In this document: piece by piece, positions 8,198-15,230 of the stretch
Numbering within the stretch: position 1 is the first letter of the stretch
Layout of the letters: every line of letters begins with the position of its first letter
Assembly: GCF_007670255.1 (NCBI RefSeq)
Contig: NZ_SZVS01000010.1
Span: 115,630 to 179,629 of the forward strand
Length of the DNA stretch: 64,000 nt
Source of the DNA: Paenarthrobacter nicotinovorans
Lineage (GTDB): Bacteria; Actinomycetota; Actinomycetes; Actinomycetales; Micrococcaceae
Reading direction: 5' to 3'
The notes under the pieces: generated by a model
Database searches by the model: none
The model's input: only the letters and a program-made list of their open reading frames with translations
What the model was told of the DNA's origin: nothing
Translations under genes and position numbers: made by a program

Positions 8198-9409
8198 GTG
8201 GGGGCATTGTCGGAGCTGACAGATCCATCAGCAATTTCGAAAGCAATCGATGAGTTCAGGGCTCTGGGGCGGGAGGCTTTCCTTGCAAAGCACGGTCAAC
8301 AACCGTCGGTGCGCTACTTCGCTGAAGCTGACGGCACCCTGATTGACTCCAAACCGCTCCTGGCCGTTGCGTACGGGATCCAGCATCCCGAGCGAGGACC
8401 TTTGTCTGTCCGCCTATTTTCAGGTGGAGAGCAGACTCGCAGAGCACTGAGACAGTTCGGGATCGAGCTCGTATCAAAGACCGGAGACACACCGGCGCGG
8501 GTTTATGGGGACATCCCGGATTGTCCCCCTGGGACGGCGTTTAGGGACCGGCGCGAAGCCTACGACGCCGGAGTTCACAGGACGACGCAGGCAGGCATCG
8601 CTGGTCAGGCAAGCGGAACACAATCCATCTGCCTTTCCGACGGATACTCCGATGACGCGGTGCAGGGCGACCTGATTACTTACACCGGCTTTGGTGGCCG
8701 GGACGCCAACACGGGCCGGCACATAGCGGATCAGAAGCTGGAAATGGGCAACCTTGGCCTCGTCGAGAATTACAAACTTGGCAGGCCGGTACGGGTCCTG
8801 GTCAAAGAGTCTGTGCTCACACGCAAGAAGTCCAGCCAGGAGTACATATACCTGGGGCTGTTCACCGTCACCAGCTGGGGCTGGGGTACGCGAGACGGAT
8901 GGAAAGTACTCATCTATCAACTCCGGGCAGTTGCTGGCGAAAGTCTCATCCCGTCCGAGGTTGCCATGTCACTCGTCCGAGGAGAAGACGTAGCGCCGGC
9001 TCGCCGCAGCACGCACGTAAATCAAATCATCCGCGACTACGGCGTAGCTGAGTCGGTGAAACGCTTATACGACAACACATGCCAGATCTGCAGCACAAGG
9101 CTTGTCACAGCTGCGGGACCATATTCCCAGGGGGCACACATCCGCCCGCTAGGTATCCCTCATAACGGGCCGGATACCTTGGAAAACATCCTTTGCCTCT
9201 GTCCCAACTGTCATGCTCTCTTTGATGGACATGCCCTAACGGTTCAGTCAGACGGCACAGTCATGAATCTTGGGAGGGTGGTAGGAAAACTAGAGGTGGT
9301 GAAGGCCCACGGGCTGAACTACGAACATCTTGCTTATCAAGAGCAGTTTTCGGCGGCAGAGTCTGCACGTGCCACCACGGTACGTCGGGACATGGGTCGC
9401 GGGGTCTAG
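8198..9409 (+). CDS. McrA-like type IV restriction endonuclease (head-SRA-HNH)
   Basis: Three domains are visible. A ScoMcrA-like N-terminal head covers about residues 1-95 (EFRALGREAFLAKHG, SKPLLAVAYGIQH, LFSGGEQTRRALRQFG). An SRA/YDG domain covers about 100-245 (GAFRDRRE-type opening, ITYTGFGGRD, RVLVKESV). An HNH nuclease covers about 290-365 (CQIC, GAHIRPLG, ENILCLCPNCHALFD). Such enzymes cut DNA carrying modified cytosine or other base/backbone modification. The frame is open from a TTG at 8003, but I prefer the GTG at 8198: GGGG lies eight bases upstream, homologues begin at the head domain, and a TATATT box occurs at about 8088. Likely solitary defence gene. Confidence 0.85.
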   Translation: MGALSELTDPSAISKAIDEFRALGREAFLAKHGQQPSVRYFAEADGTLIDSKPLLAVAYGIQHPERGPLSVRLFSGGEQTRRALRQFGIELVSKTGDTPARVYGDIPDCPPGTAFRDRREAYDAGVHRTTQAGIAGQASGTQSICLSDGYSDDAVQGDLITYTGFGGRDANTGRHIADQKLEMGNLGLVENYKLGRPVRVLVKESVLTRKKSSQEYIYLGLFTVTSWGWGTRDGWKVLIYQLRAVAGESLIPSEVAMSLVRGEDVAPARRSTHVNQIIRDYGVAESVKRLYDNTCQICSTRLVTAAGPYSQGAHIRPLGIPHNGPDTLENILCLCPNCHALFDGHALTVQSDGTVMNLGRVVGKLEVVKAHGLNYEHLAYQEQFSAAESARATTVRRDMGRGV

Positions 9410-9624
9410 TTATGGCGGGCATATCGCGGTTACCCCGCCGCGGAAAGGTGCTTTCCGCTGCGGTTTGTGCGGGCCAATCACAATTGGCCGGCATTCTAAT
9501 TGGCCATTCCCAGCCGAGAACACCTCTAACAACGGCCCCATCCAGAAGCCGGGCGTCCCCAGCGGACGCCCTGGCTCCAGCGACTCCGAGCACCGTCGGC
9601 CTAGCTCACCACCCATCTTCACCC

Positions 9625-10812
9625 CTACCCACACAACCGATCCTGCACCTCCATAAGCGCCGACAGAATTTGGCTGCTCATCAGATCACGCTCGTACAGC
9701 GTGCCCGGATTCTGTCGCGGTAACGGCTCCGGAGCTGGGGAAACCGTCATGGTTGCTTCGTACCGCCCATCGCTGGAACTGAGTGCGATGGTCCGGAAGT
9801 CGAGGAAACCGCCCTTGGCGAAGAACCGCGGCGCGCCACTGCAGTCCGGGGACCACTTGTACACCCCCAGCGCGAAGGAGCCGATGACAGCCTTCTTCAT
9901 CTCCGCCAAAGCGCCAGCGGAGATCAGCCGGCCACCGAACAGAGCAGCCATAAAGTCATTGACGTCGGACATGGTCGAGACCACGCCTGGCATGGGGGAA
10001 CCGAGCCGCTCCAATGCGGTGCCGCCGGTGACGCGTTTACCCTCAATGCTGACGTAGCCCTTGAGCAAGTCAGGCGCGTCCGCTACCTCCTCGTCGATGG
10101 TGGTGTGGGTCAGCCCCAAGGGGTCGATGATGTCATCGCGAAGTATCTGCGTGTACGTCTTCCCACGGAACCTTTCCAGTATCAGTCCCAGCGCCAGGTT
10201 GTTCGAGTCGGAGTACTGGAACAACCCGACAGTCCGCGATTCCCAAGGCAACGTGCCGGCCAGCCTCAAAGCTTCAAGCGCAGTCAGCTCCTGGTTGGAG
10301 GCAACAAAGTCATCCAGGCCCCGGAACATCACGTCTCCGTAGGACGGCATTCCCGAAGTGTCGGAGAGCAATTGCCGCAAAGTAATCGGGACAGGAGGCT
10401 TGAGGCCAACCCCAAAACCCTCCAACAGCCCGTTGACGGGGTCATCCAGGCTGATCAATCCATCGTCAACAAGCTTCAGGACAGAGACCGCCGTCATGGT
10501 CTTGGTAACACTGGAAACCGGGACCCGGTCCTGCGGCTGGGCTGGCTGCCTGGTGTCAAGGTCGCGGACACCGTAAGCCTTCGACCATTCACCGCCCGGC
10601 CAACGCACCTGCGCGAGGACGGCCACAGCATCTTGGGCCATGAAGGCCTGCATCGCGTACTCCAGCGAGGCGATCGCCTCGGCGTCACGGAACGACGGCG
10701 TGGGTGAGGGTGAGGGCGACGGCGACGGGCCCGGCGATGTGCACCCCACCAGAAGCGTCGCAACCAGGAGTGCAGTCAATCGAACTAGCCAGCCCCGGCG
10801 GCTCATCGACAC
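9625..10812 (-). CDS. Class C beta-lactamase-like serine hydrolase lipoprotein
   Basis: A 395-residue exported protein. Signal peptide with lipobox LLVGC (Cys at about 24), then a Pro/Ser linker. The serine hydrolase domain has the SxxK motif SVTK (about 101-104) and the YxN-type motif YSDSN (about 200). This is the penicillin-binding-protein/class C beta-lactamase fold, used by D-aminopeptidases, esterases and peptidases; real beta-lactam hydrolysis is not implied. Transcribed alone; the 170 bp upstream show no gene. Confidence 0.85.
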   Translation of the reverse strand: MSMSRRGWLVRLTALLVATLLVGCTSPGPSPSPSPSPTPSFRDAEAIASLEYAMQAFMAQDAVAVLAQVRWPGGEWSKAYGVRDLDTRQPAQPQDRVPVSSVTKTMTAVSVLKLVDDGLISLDDPVNGLLEGFGVGLKPPVPITLRQLLSDTSGMPSYGDVMFRGLDDFVASNQELTALEALRLAGTLPWESRTVGLFQYSDSNNLALGLILERFRGKTYTQILRDDIIDPLGLTHTTIDEEVADAPDLLKGYVSIEGKRVTGGTALERLGSPMPGVVSTMSDVNDFMAALFGGRLISAGALAEMKKAVIGSFALGVYKWSPDCSGAPRFFAKGGFLDFRTIALSSSDGRYEATMTVSPAPEPLPRQNPGTLYERDLMSSQILSALMEVQDRLCG

Positions 10813-10985
10813 ACCAACCTTGACGGGATGTAAGACCTCGGATCCAGCTCCCGGCTACGACTAGCCGATGAGCGCTGGTTCCTGGATACGGCTCAGGGCC
10901 GCCACAACGCAGTTCCGCACCGCACAATTAGCGATGCAGCTACGTTGATCGTCCTCCCACGCCACCTGCGGGACAAGTATCAGCC

Positions 10986-11885
10986 TCAGCTGAGCACTTC
11001 CTCCTTCAGCAGCTGCCGCCGACCAGCATCAGCCGCGGCCCGCTGCACCAGATACACCGATGCCAGCACCAACAACGCGCCCACCAATTGCCACGCGGAC
11101 AACGCCTCCCCCAGGAACACGAACCCCAGCACCGTCGCGACCAGCGGGCTCAGGAATCCCAGAAACGAGACCACCATCGTCGGCAGCCTCTGAATCCCCC
11201 GGAACCACACCGCGTAAGCGACCAAGGCGCCGATAACGCTGAGGTACGCAAAGCCTGCAACGTTAGGCAAGGTAACCGACGTCGGAAGTCCTTCAACCAC
11301 CAGCGTCACCGGCAGGAGCATCGCCCCGCCCATCGCCAACTGAAGGCCGGTAAACCCAAGCAGCCCCACGCCGTCGGGCCTTCCCCAGCGTTTGGTGAGG
11401 ACAATGCCGGCCGCCATGCTCAGCGCACCCGCCATCCCGGCGAGGACACCGACGACGGTCAGCGTCGCGTCTGACCGCAGGACCAGCAAGCCGACGCCGG
11501 CGGCGCCAACGGCACACGCCACGATGTGTGCAATGCGGATCCGCTCCCCAAGTAGGGGCACTCCCAGGAGCAGCACGAACAGCGGCTGAATCGACCCAAC
11601 CAACGCCGCCACCCCACCAGGCAGTTGGTAGGCGGTGAAGAACAGGAGGAAGAAGAACAGACCGATGTTGAGTGCGCCCAGAGCTGCCGCCTTAAACCAC
11701 CAACTCCCCCGAGGCCAGGTGCGGGTGACAAGCATGAGCACGATGCCGGCCGGCAGTGCCCGCACGGTCGCGGCGAGGAGTGGCCGGTCGGCGGGGAGGA
11801 ATTGCGTGGTCACCAGATAGGTGGAGCCCCAGACCATCGGCGCAAGCGCGGTGATGAGCAGGTCACGAGGAGACGCTTTAGCCAT
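10986..11885 (-). CDS. EamA-family (DMT) transporter
   Basis: A 299-residue protein with ten hydrophobic segments in two EamA repeats (WGSTYLVTTQFLPADRP in the first, GFLSPLVATVLGFVFLGEAL in the second). The drug/metabolite transporter superfamily exports amino acids, metabolites or drugs. It is divergent from a MarR gene across an 87-bp gap, the usual arrangement for a regulated exporter. Substrate unknown. Confidence 0.9.
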   Translation of the reverse strand: MAKASPRDLLITALAPMVWGSTYLVTTQFLPADRPLLAATVRALPAGIVLMLVTRTWPRGSWWFKAAALGALNIGLFFFLLFFTAYQLPGGVAALVGSIQPLFVLLLGVPLLGERIRIAHIVACAVGAAGVGLLVLRSDATLTVVGVLAGMAGALSMAAGIVLTKRWGRPDGVGLLGFTGLQLAMGGAMLLPVTLVVEGLPTSVTLPNVAGFAYLSVIGALVAYAVWFRGIQRLPTMVVSFLGFLSPLVATVLGFVFLGEALSAWQLVGALLVLASVYLVQRAAADAGRRQLLKEEVLS

Positions 11886-11972
11886 TGTTCACTTCCATAC
11901 ATTTTAATGTCGAACTATTTGATGTCTGACAATGTAGGTGTTGTACTGTTTGAGGTCAAGCATGGGAGGGCG

Positions 11973-12476
11973 ATGGAACGCGACGCGGTAGACACGATTC
12001 TTGACCAATGGAACAGGGAACGGCCGGATCTGGACGTCAGTTCCATGGGCGTGCTTGGCCGACTGAGCAGGGCAAGTCGCCTCGCGTCGCTCGATATCCA
12101 GAAGTTTATGAACCAGTTCGGCCTGGAGCCTTGGGAGTTCGACGTCCTCGCAACGCTGCGGCGCTCCGCAACTGAGGCTCCCCTGACCCCTGGCCGGCTC
12201 GCCAGCCTGACCATGATCGGTTCTGCAGCCATGACCAACCGCGTCGACCGCCTGGTAAACCGCGGCCTGATTCACCGCGAGACCAACCCTGACAACCGCC
12301 GCCAACTATTGGTCAGCCTCACGCCTGAAGGACTCGCCCTGGTCGACGAAGTAGTCGAGCATCACGTGGAGAACCAGCAGAAAATGCTCGACGGACTCTC
12401 AAAAACCGAACGCGAACAGCTGGCGAACCTCCTGCGGAAGTTCCTCCTGGCGAACAACGACGGCGAACCCTCCTAG
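11973..12476 (+). CDS. MarR-family transcriptional regulator
   Basis: A 167-residue winged-helix regulator: the recognition helix region LTMIGSAAMTNRVDRLVNRGL and the wing ETNPDNRRQLLVSLT are typical MarR. I chose the ATG at 11973 because GGGAGGG precedes it. It probably represses the divergent EamA exporter. The shared gap has two direct ATGTC repeats 17 bp apart (about 11907 and 11924) as candidate half-sites. Confidence 0.9.
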   Translation: MERDAVDTILDQWNRERPDLDVSSMGVLGRLSRASRLASLDIQKFMNQFGLEPWEFDVLATLRRSATEAPLTPGRLASLTMIGSAAMTNRVDRLVNRGLIHRETNPDNRRQLLVSLTPEGLALVDEVVEHHVENQQKMLDGLSKTEREQLANLLRKFLLANNDGEPS

Positions 12477-12507
12477 GGCGCCAGCCTCACCCATGCAAGG
12501 ATGAGGC

Positions 12508-12696
12508 GTGGACACCACCCTCCTCCTGAGGCAGGGCACTGACCCGACGATCTTCGGATCCTTCACGTTCGAAACCGAAAGCGGAGTCGCGAAAAGCTAC
12601 TTCACACCCAGCGAGGTCCGGAAGCTGGAGCGCGAGTCGAAAGCAGATGACGGCGGAATCGATTTCGGATTCGTGTCTGGGCTCGGGCCTAGCTGA
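12508..12696 (+). CDS. Small hypothetical protein
   Basis: A 62-residue protein from a GTG preceded by AAGGATGAGG. It is hydrophilic and acidic, with no transmembrane segment (ESGVAKSYFTPSEVRKLERE). No family recognised. It lies 31 bp after the MarR gene on the same strand, so it may be cotranscribed. Confidence 0.5.
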   Translation: MDTTLLLRQGTDPTIFGSFTFETESGVAKSYFTPSEVRKLERESKADDGGIDFGFVSGLGPS

Positions 12697-12870
12697 GCAG
12701 TGCAGTGGGCAGAAGTCCAGTAACGAGAACCTTCAAGCACTGCGACGTGCCAAAAGCTACATTACGTGCATCGCACGGCGAGACCACCGTCCGGTAATGA
12801 GCAGCCAAGCAGTCGCGGTTGTTTCCGTAACTAAAGCCCTATGCGGCGTTTGAGCGTGTTGTGGCAACGC

Positions 12871-12985
12871 CACCTAGAAGACCCTGATGGACCACCTATT
12901 TTTTGATTTTCGGCACCTAGGCCGTTTCCAGAGGCCTTGTGTTTGCGGGACAACCGACACCTAGACGAATTTTCTAACCACCTAG
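12871..12985 (+). promoter_or_regulatory. Phased array of five CACCTAG boxes
   Basis: Boxes CACCTAG at 12871, 12914, 12958 and 12979, and CACCTAT at 12893. Spacings are 22, 21, 44 and 21 bp, i.e. multiples of two helical turns. The last box ends nine bases before a -35-like TTGACG. The 12697-13041 gap holds no supported gene apart from this array and promoter. The same motif lies upstream of the LuxR-type gene at the window start. Interpreted as an activator-binding array. Confidence 0.65.
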
Positions 12986-12993
12986 TTACCCAT

Positions 12994-13021
12994 TTGACGT
13001 GGTTGGCTTCGGTCCTATGAA
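12994..13021 (+). promoter_or_regulatory. Promoter of the peptide/DUF2599 unit
   Basis: TTGACG at 12994-12999, a 16-bp spacer, TATGAA at 13016-13021. Transcription would start near 13028, about 14 bases before the peptide ATG. The CACCTAG box directly upstream of the -35 suggests activator-dependent initiation. Confidence 0.55.
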
Positions 13022-13041
13022 GCCAATCGGTGTGGGGACTC

Positions 13042-13194
13042 ATGGACATGCAAATGAATCCGCCGCAACAAGACCTCGGCGGGTTGGTACGCCAGCTCGT
13101 AGGCGCTGTCACCTCAACAGGTGCTGGTGGCTTCGGCGGGCGTCAATTGGGGCCTGCAGGGTCGGCTGAAAAGCCACGAGTGGAAGCACTCTGA
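13042..13194 (+). CDS. 50-residue peptide, first gene of a putative LuxR-controlled unit
   Basis: ATG at 13042 with GGGGAC upstream, stop TGA at 13192. The peptide starts MDMQMNPPQQDLGGLVRQLV, is glycine-rich in the middle (TGAGGFGGRQLG) and charged at the end (AEKPRVEAL). There is no classical signal peptide and no cysteine. It sits directly after the candidate promoter and 18 bp before the secreted protein gene. It could be a signalling or antimicrobial peptide, or a leader ORF. Two further in-frame ATGs lie at codons 3 and 5. Not recognised. Confidence 0.5.
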   Translation: MDMQMNPPQQDLGGLVRQLVGAVTSTGAGGFGGRQLGPAGSAEKPRVEAL

Positions 13195-13212
13195 AACGAT
13201 ATTGGGGATCAA

Positions 13213-14220
13213 ATGAAGTCTAGGTCATTATCTTCCTTGCTGGCTGCCGCGACGGTATCTATATCTATTCTGGGTCCAACTAATGTTGTCCTTGCTAAGG
13301 ACGCGCTTGAACCACCATCCCATTCATCGGCCACAACGGAGCTTCCAAGCAATCCATTGTCCGCGCTCCAGACTTTGACGGCAGGTTCATCCTCAGCCTC
13401 AACTGACGTGCTCTCTGATGTCGCGAGTGTTCCGACGAATGACGTCGGTGCCCATGCAATTGATGCGACAGTCAACGACATCCGCGTCGTCATTCCGACT
13501 GATCCGGTCGAACCGGTATCGGTTGAGTCTGCCACTGGGACCAGCATCAAAGTTTCATTGCCCTTCGCCGGTGAAGCGGCCAGTGCGAAGGAAGTTCTGA
13601 GCGGAGTCGTTGCTTACGACAATGACAATGGGTCTACAACTGTGCCTGTGGTGAAGAACGATGGTTCGGTTCAGATCATGACAGTCATCAATAACTCCGA
13701 AGCGCCGTCCGCTTACACCTACCGCATTGGGCTACCCCCAGGTTCATCACTGGCCAGCGAGAGCGACGGGAGCGTTTCAGTTCTCGCCCCTGATGGATCC
13801 CGCATCGGAGCCTTCGCGCCAGCATGGGCTAAGGACGCCCACGGCGCGGATGTGAGCACACACTACGAGGTTACGGGTACGACTCTGGTACAGGTTGTTG
13901 ATCACTCCTCGGCCAATATCGCCTACCCCGTTACAGCTGACCCCTACTTGGGCATAGACCTCATTTCCTCGGCCTACTGGTCCGGTCGCACTTTCGTTGT
14001 GACACCCACGTGGTGGGCGCGTGCTAACGGAAACAGCCCGCTTATGCACCAAGCTCTTCTTTCCGAGTTTTGCAGCAAGTACGGCAGTGCGTGCAACACT
14101 CAGATGTGGTGGCAACTTGCCTGCCACGCTCAGTTCGCACCGTTCAAGGCGACCTGGAATCTTGACTCATGGCTGTGGCGGGACTCCTATTACGCGTACA
14201 TCGCGAACTTGTGTAATTAG
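13213..14220 (+). CDS. Secreted protein with C-terminal DUF2599-like domain
   Basis: A 335-residue protein with a Sec signal (residues 1-28, MKSRSLSSLLAAATVSISIL...). A low-complexity Ser/Ala region and a beta-rich middle follow; the C-terminal domain (about 245-335) contains MWWQLACHAQFAP and KATWNLDSW and ends in LCN, as in the DUF2599 family. Four C-terminal cysteines probably form disulfides. GGGGATC precedes the ATG. Its Ser/Thr codons and lower GC differ from most neighbours. It is probably cotranscribed with the 50-residue peptide and the 78-residue membrane protein. Role unknown; it could be a secreted effector or bacteriocin-like protein. Confidence 0.7.
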   Translation: MKSRSLSSLLAAATVSISILGPTNVVLAKDALEPPSHSSATTELPSNPLSALQTLTAGSSSASTDVLSDVASVPTNDVGAHAIDATVNDIRVVIPTDPVEPVSVESATGTSIKVSLPFAGEAASAKEVLSGVVAYDNDNGSTTVPVVKNDGSVQIMTVINNSEAPSAYTYRIGLPPGSSLASESDGSVSVLAPDGSRIGAFAPAWAKDAHGADVSTHYEVTGTTLVQVVDHSSANIAYPVTADPYLGIDLISSAYWSGRTFVVTPTWWARANGNSPLMHQALLSEFCSKYGSACNTQMWWQLACHAQFAPFKATWNLDSWLWRDSYYAYIANLCN

Positions 14221-14252
14221 ATGATCCGTAAAGTTACATTAGGGGACGTGAG

Positions 14253-14489
14253 ATGACATTGAATTCTCCATCACACCGCAAGAGACCGATTGTTCCGGTA
14301 GCAATAATTGCGCTTGGCTGCGCACTATTTATTAGCTGGATAATTGCCATGTATGTCGCGGGAACCATAGTTGACGAACAGAAAATTGACCCCAGTAGAA
14401 CTCCAATTCCGCTGATCTGGTTCGGTGCTATCGTCGGCCCGCTGATCGCGCTTTACGGATACCGGCTCCTTAGGAAAGTGAAGGGCTAG
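14253..14489 (+). CDS. Two-helix membrane protein, possible immunity or export partner
   Basis: A 78-residue protein with two transmembrane segments (about 13-36 and 52-71); AGGGGAC precedes the start. It follows the secreted DUF2599-like gene by 32 bp. Its size and position would fit an immunity or accessory membrane protein, but this is only an inference from context. Confidence 0.6.
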   Translation: MTLNSPSHRKRPIVPVAIIALGCALFISWIIAMYVAGTIVDEQKIDPSRTPIPLIWFGAIVGPLIALYGYRLLRKVKG

Positions 14490-14580
14490 GGCCCCAGCAC
14501 TGCATCTGGGCGTGGGTCCAGGAACTTGGCAGCCCTCCGGTAAGCGAGCGTCACGTCACCTGGCGGGCTATCCGGGCGAA

Positions 14581-14614
14581 GCCGTCCGGGCGAACCGCGA
14601 TACGCCCGGACGGC
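14581..14614. terminator. Perfect 12-bp hairpin, probable terminator
   Basis: GCCGTCCGGGCG at 14581-14592 pairs fully with CGCCCGGACGGC at 14603-14614. It lies 90 bp after the small membrane protein gene, without a T-run. An IS481 end lies only about five bases further on, so it could also be the hairpin that guided insertion. Confidence 0.5.
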
Positions 14615-14618
14615 TAGC

Positions 14619-14935
14619 TGTAGTGTCCCGGCAGGTTGGTGACAAGGGGCTGGGAGTAACGCAATAAAGAGGACCTCCGGGTGTTGTGTGGTGCTTGTCG
14701 AGAGCAAAAACACAATGTCCAGGAGGTCCTCGTGTCCCACTCTAACGCGATCCTTGCCTCTGCCGGTCGGCTGAAACTGGCCCGGTGCGTGGTGGATGCC
14801 CGCTTGCCGTTGCGCCGCGCCGCCGAACGATTCAATGTCTCCGTGCCGACTGCGGCCCGCTGGGCGGGACGTTTCGTCGAATCCGGGGAGGCCGGCATGC
14901 TCGATCGTCCCAGCCGACCACTGAGCTGCCCGCAC
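14619..14935 (+). mobile_element. IS481-family remnant (left end and transposase N-terminus)
   Basis: Probable left end TGTAGTGTCCCGGCAGG at about 14619. The transposase opens with GTG at about 14731 (SHSNAILASAGRLKLAR) and its helix-turn-helix region (AAERFNVSVPTAARWAGRF, then MLDRPSRPL) matches IS481 transposases. After about 67 codons the match stops and the frame runs into unrelated DNA. The catalytic DDE core and right end are missing, so the element is dead. It abuts a truncated hydrolase gene, marking an old deletion/insertion event. Confidence 0.75.
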
Positions 14936-14937
14936 GG

Positions 14938-15122
14938 CAGTTCTGATCAAGACCGCCAGCAAAGAAGGCCCCACCATGGGCCCACACCACCGTTGGACCA
15001 TGCCCCAGCGCCCCCGAATCAGAGGCCGCCCGATACCAGCGGAGCCGAACCGGCCCCTCCGGTCCCGCCGCCAACAACGCGTCAAAACCGGCACCGAGAA
15101 CTCCGCTCAACAACTCCCCCAT
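14938..15122 (-). pseudogene. Truncated alpha/beta hydrolase (hormone-sensitive-lipase type)
   Basis: From the ATG at 15122 about 60 residues look like the N-terminus of an HSL-type esterase, up to the oxyanion motif VVWAHGGAFFAGG. The similarity then ends at the junction with the IS481 remnant, and the GDSAG serine motif, Asp and His are gone. It is a 5' gene fragment, probably left when the insertion element removed the rest. Confidence 0.7.
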
Positions 15123-15159
15123 GGCTTCGACCCTAACCTCCCACCACTCATGATCGCCT

Positions 15160-15177
15160 TGACTGAAAATTCAGTCA
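15160..15177. promoter_or_regulatory. Palindromic operator upstream of NCS1 permease
   Basis: TGACTGAAAATTCAGTCA: perfect 8-bp arms around a central AA. It lies 54 bp upstream of the permease start. A 15/18 match lies at 16739-16756 over the start of the TetR gene in the same operon, so both are probably sites of that TetR protein. Confidence 0.7.
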
Positions 15178-15230
15178 GGATTACAGTTGTCACCATCGCA
15201 TCGAGTGATGCAGCTCATGAAAGGCTTGCA

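Noticed and set aside
13017..13163. Alternative frame peptide starting at 13017
   Set aside because: It has no Shine-Dalgarno, and its arginine- and cysteine-rich reading looks like an out-of-frame translation of the 13042 peptide.
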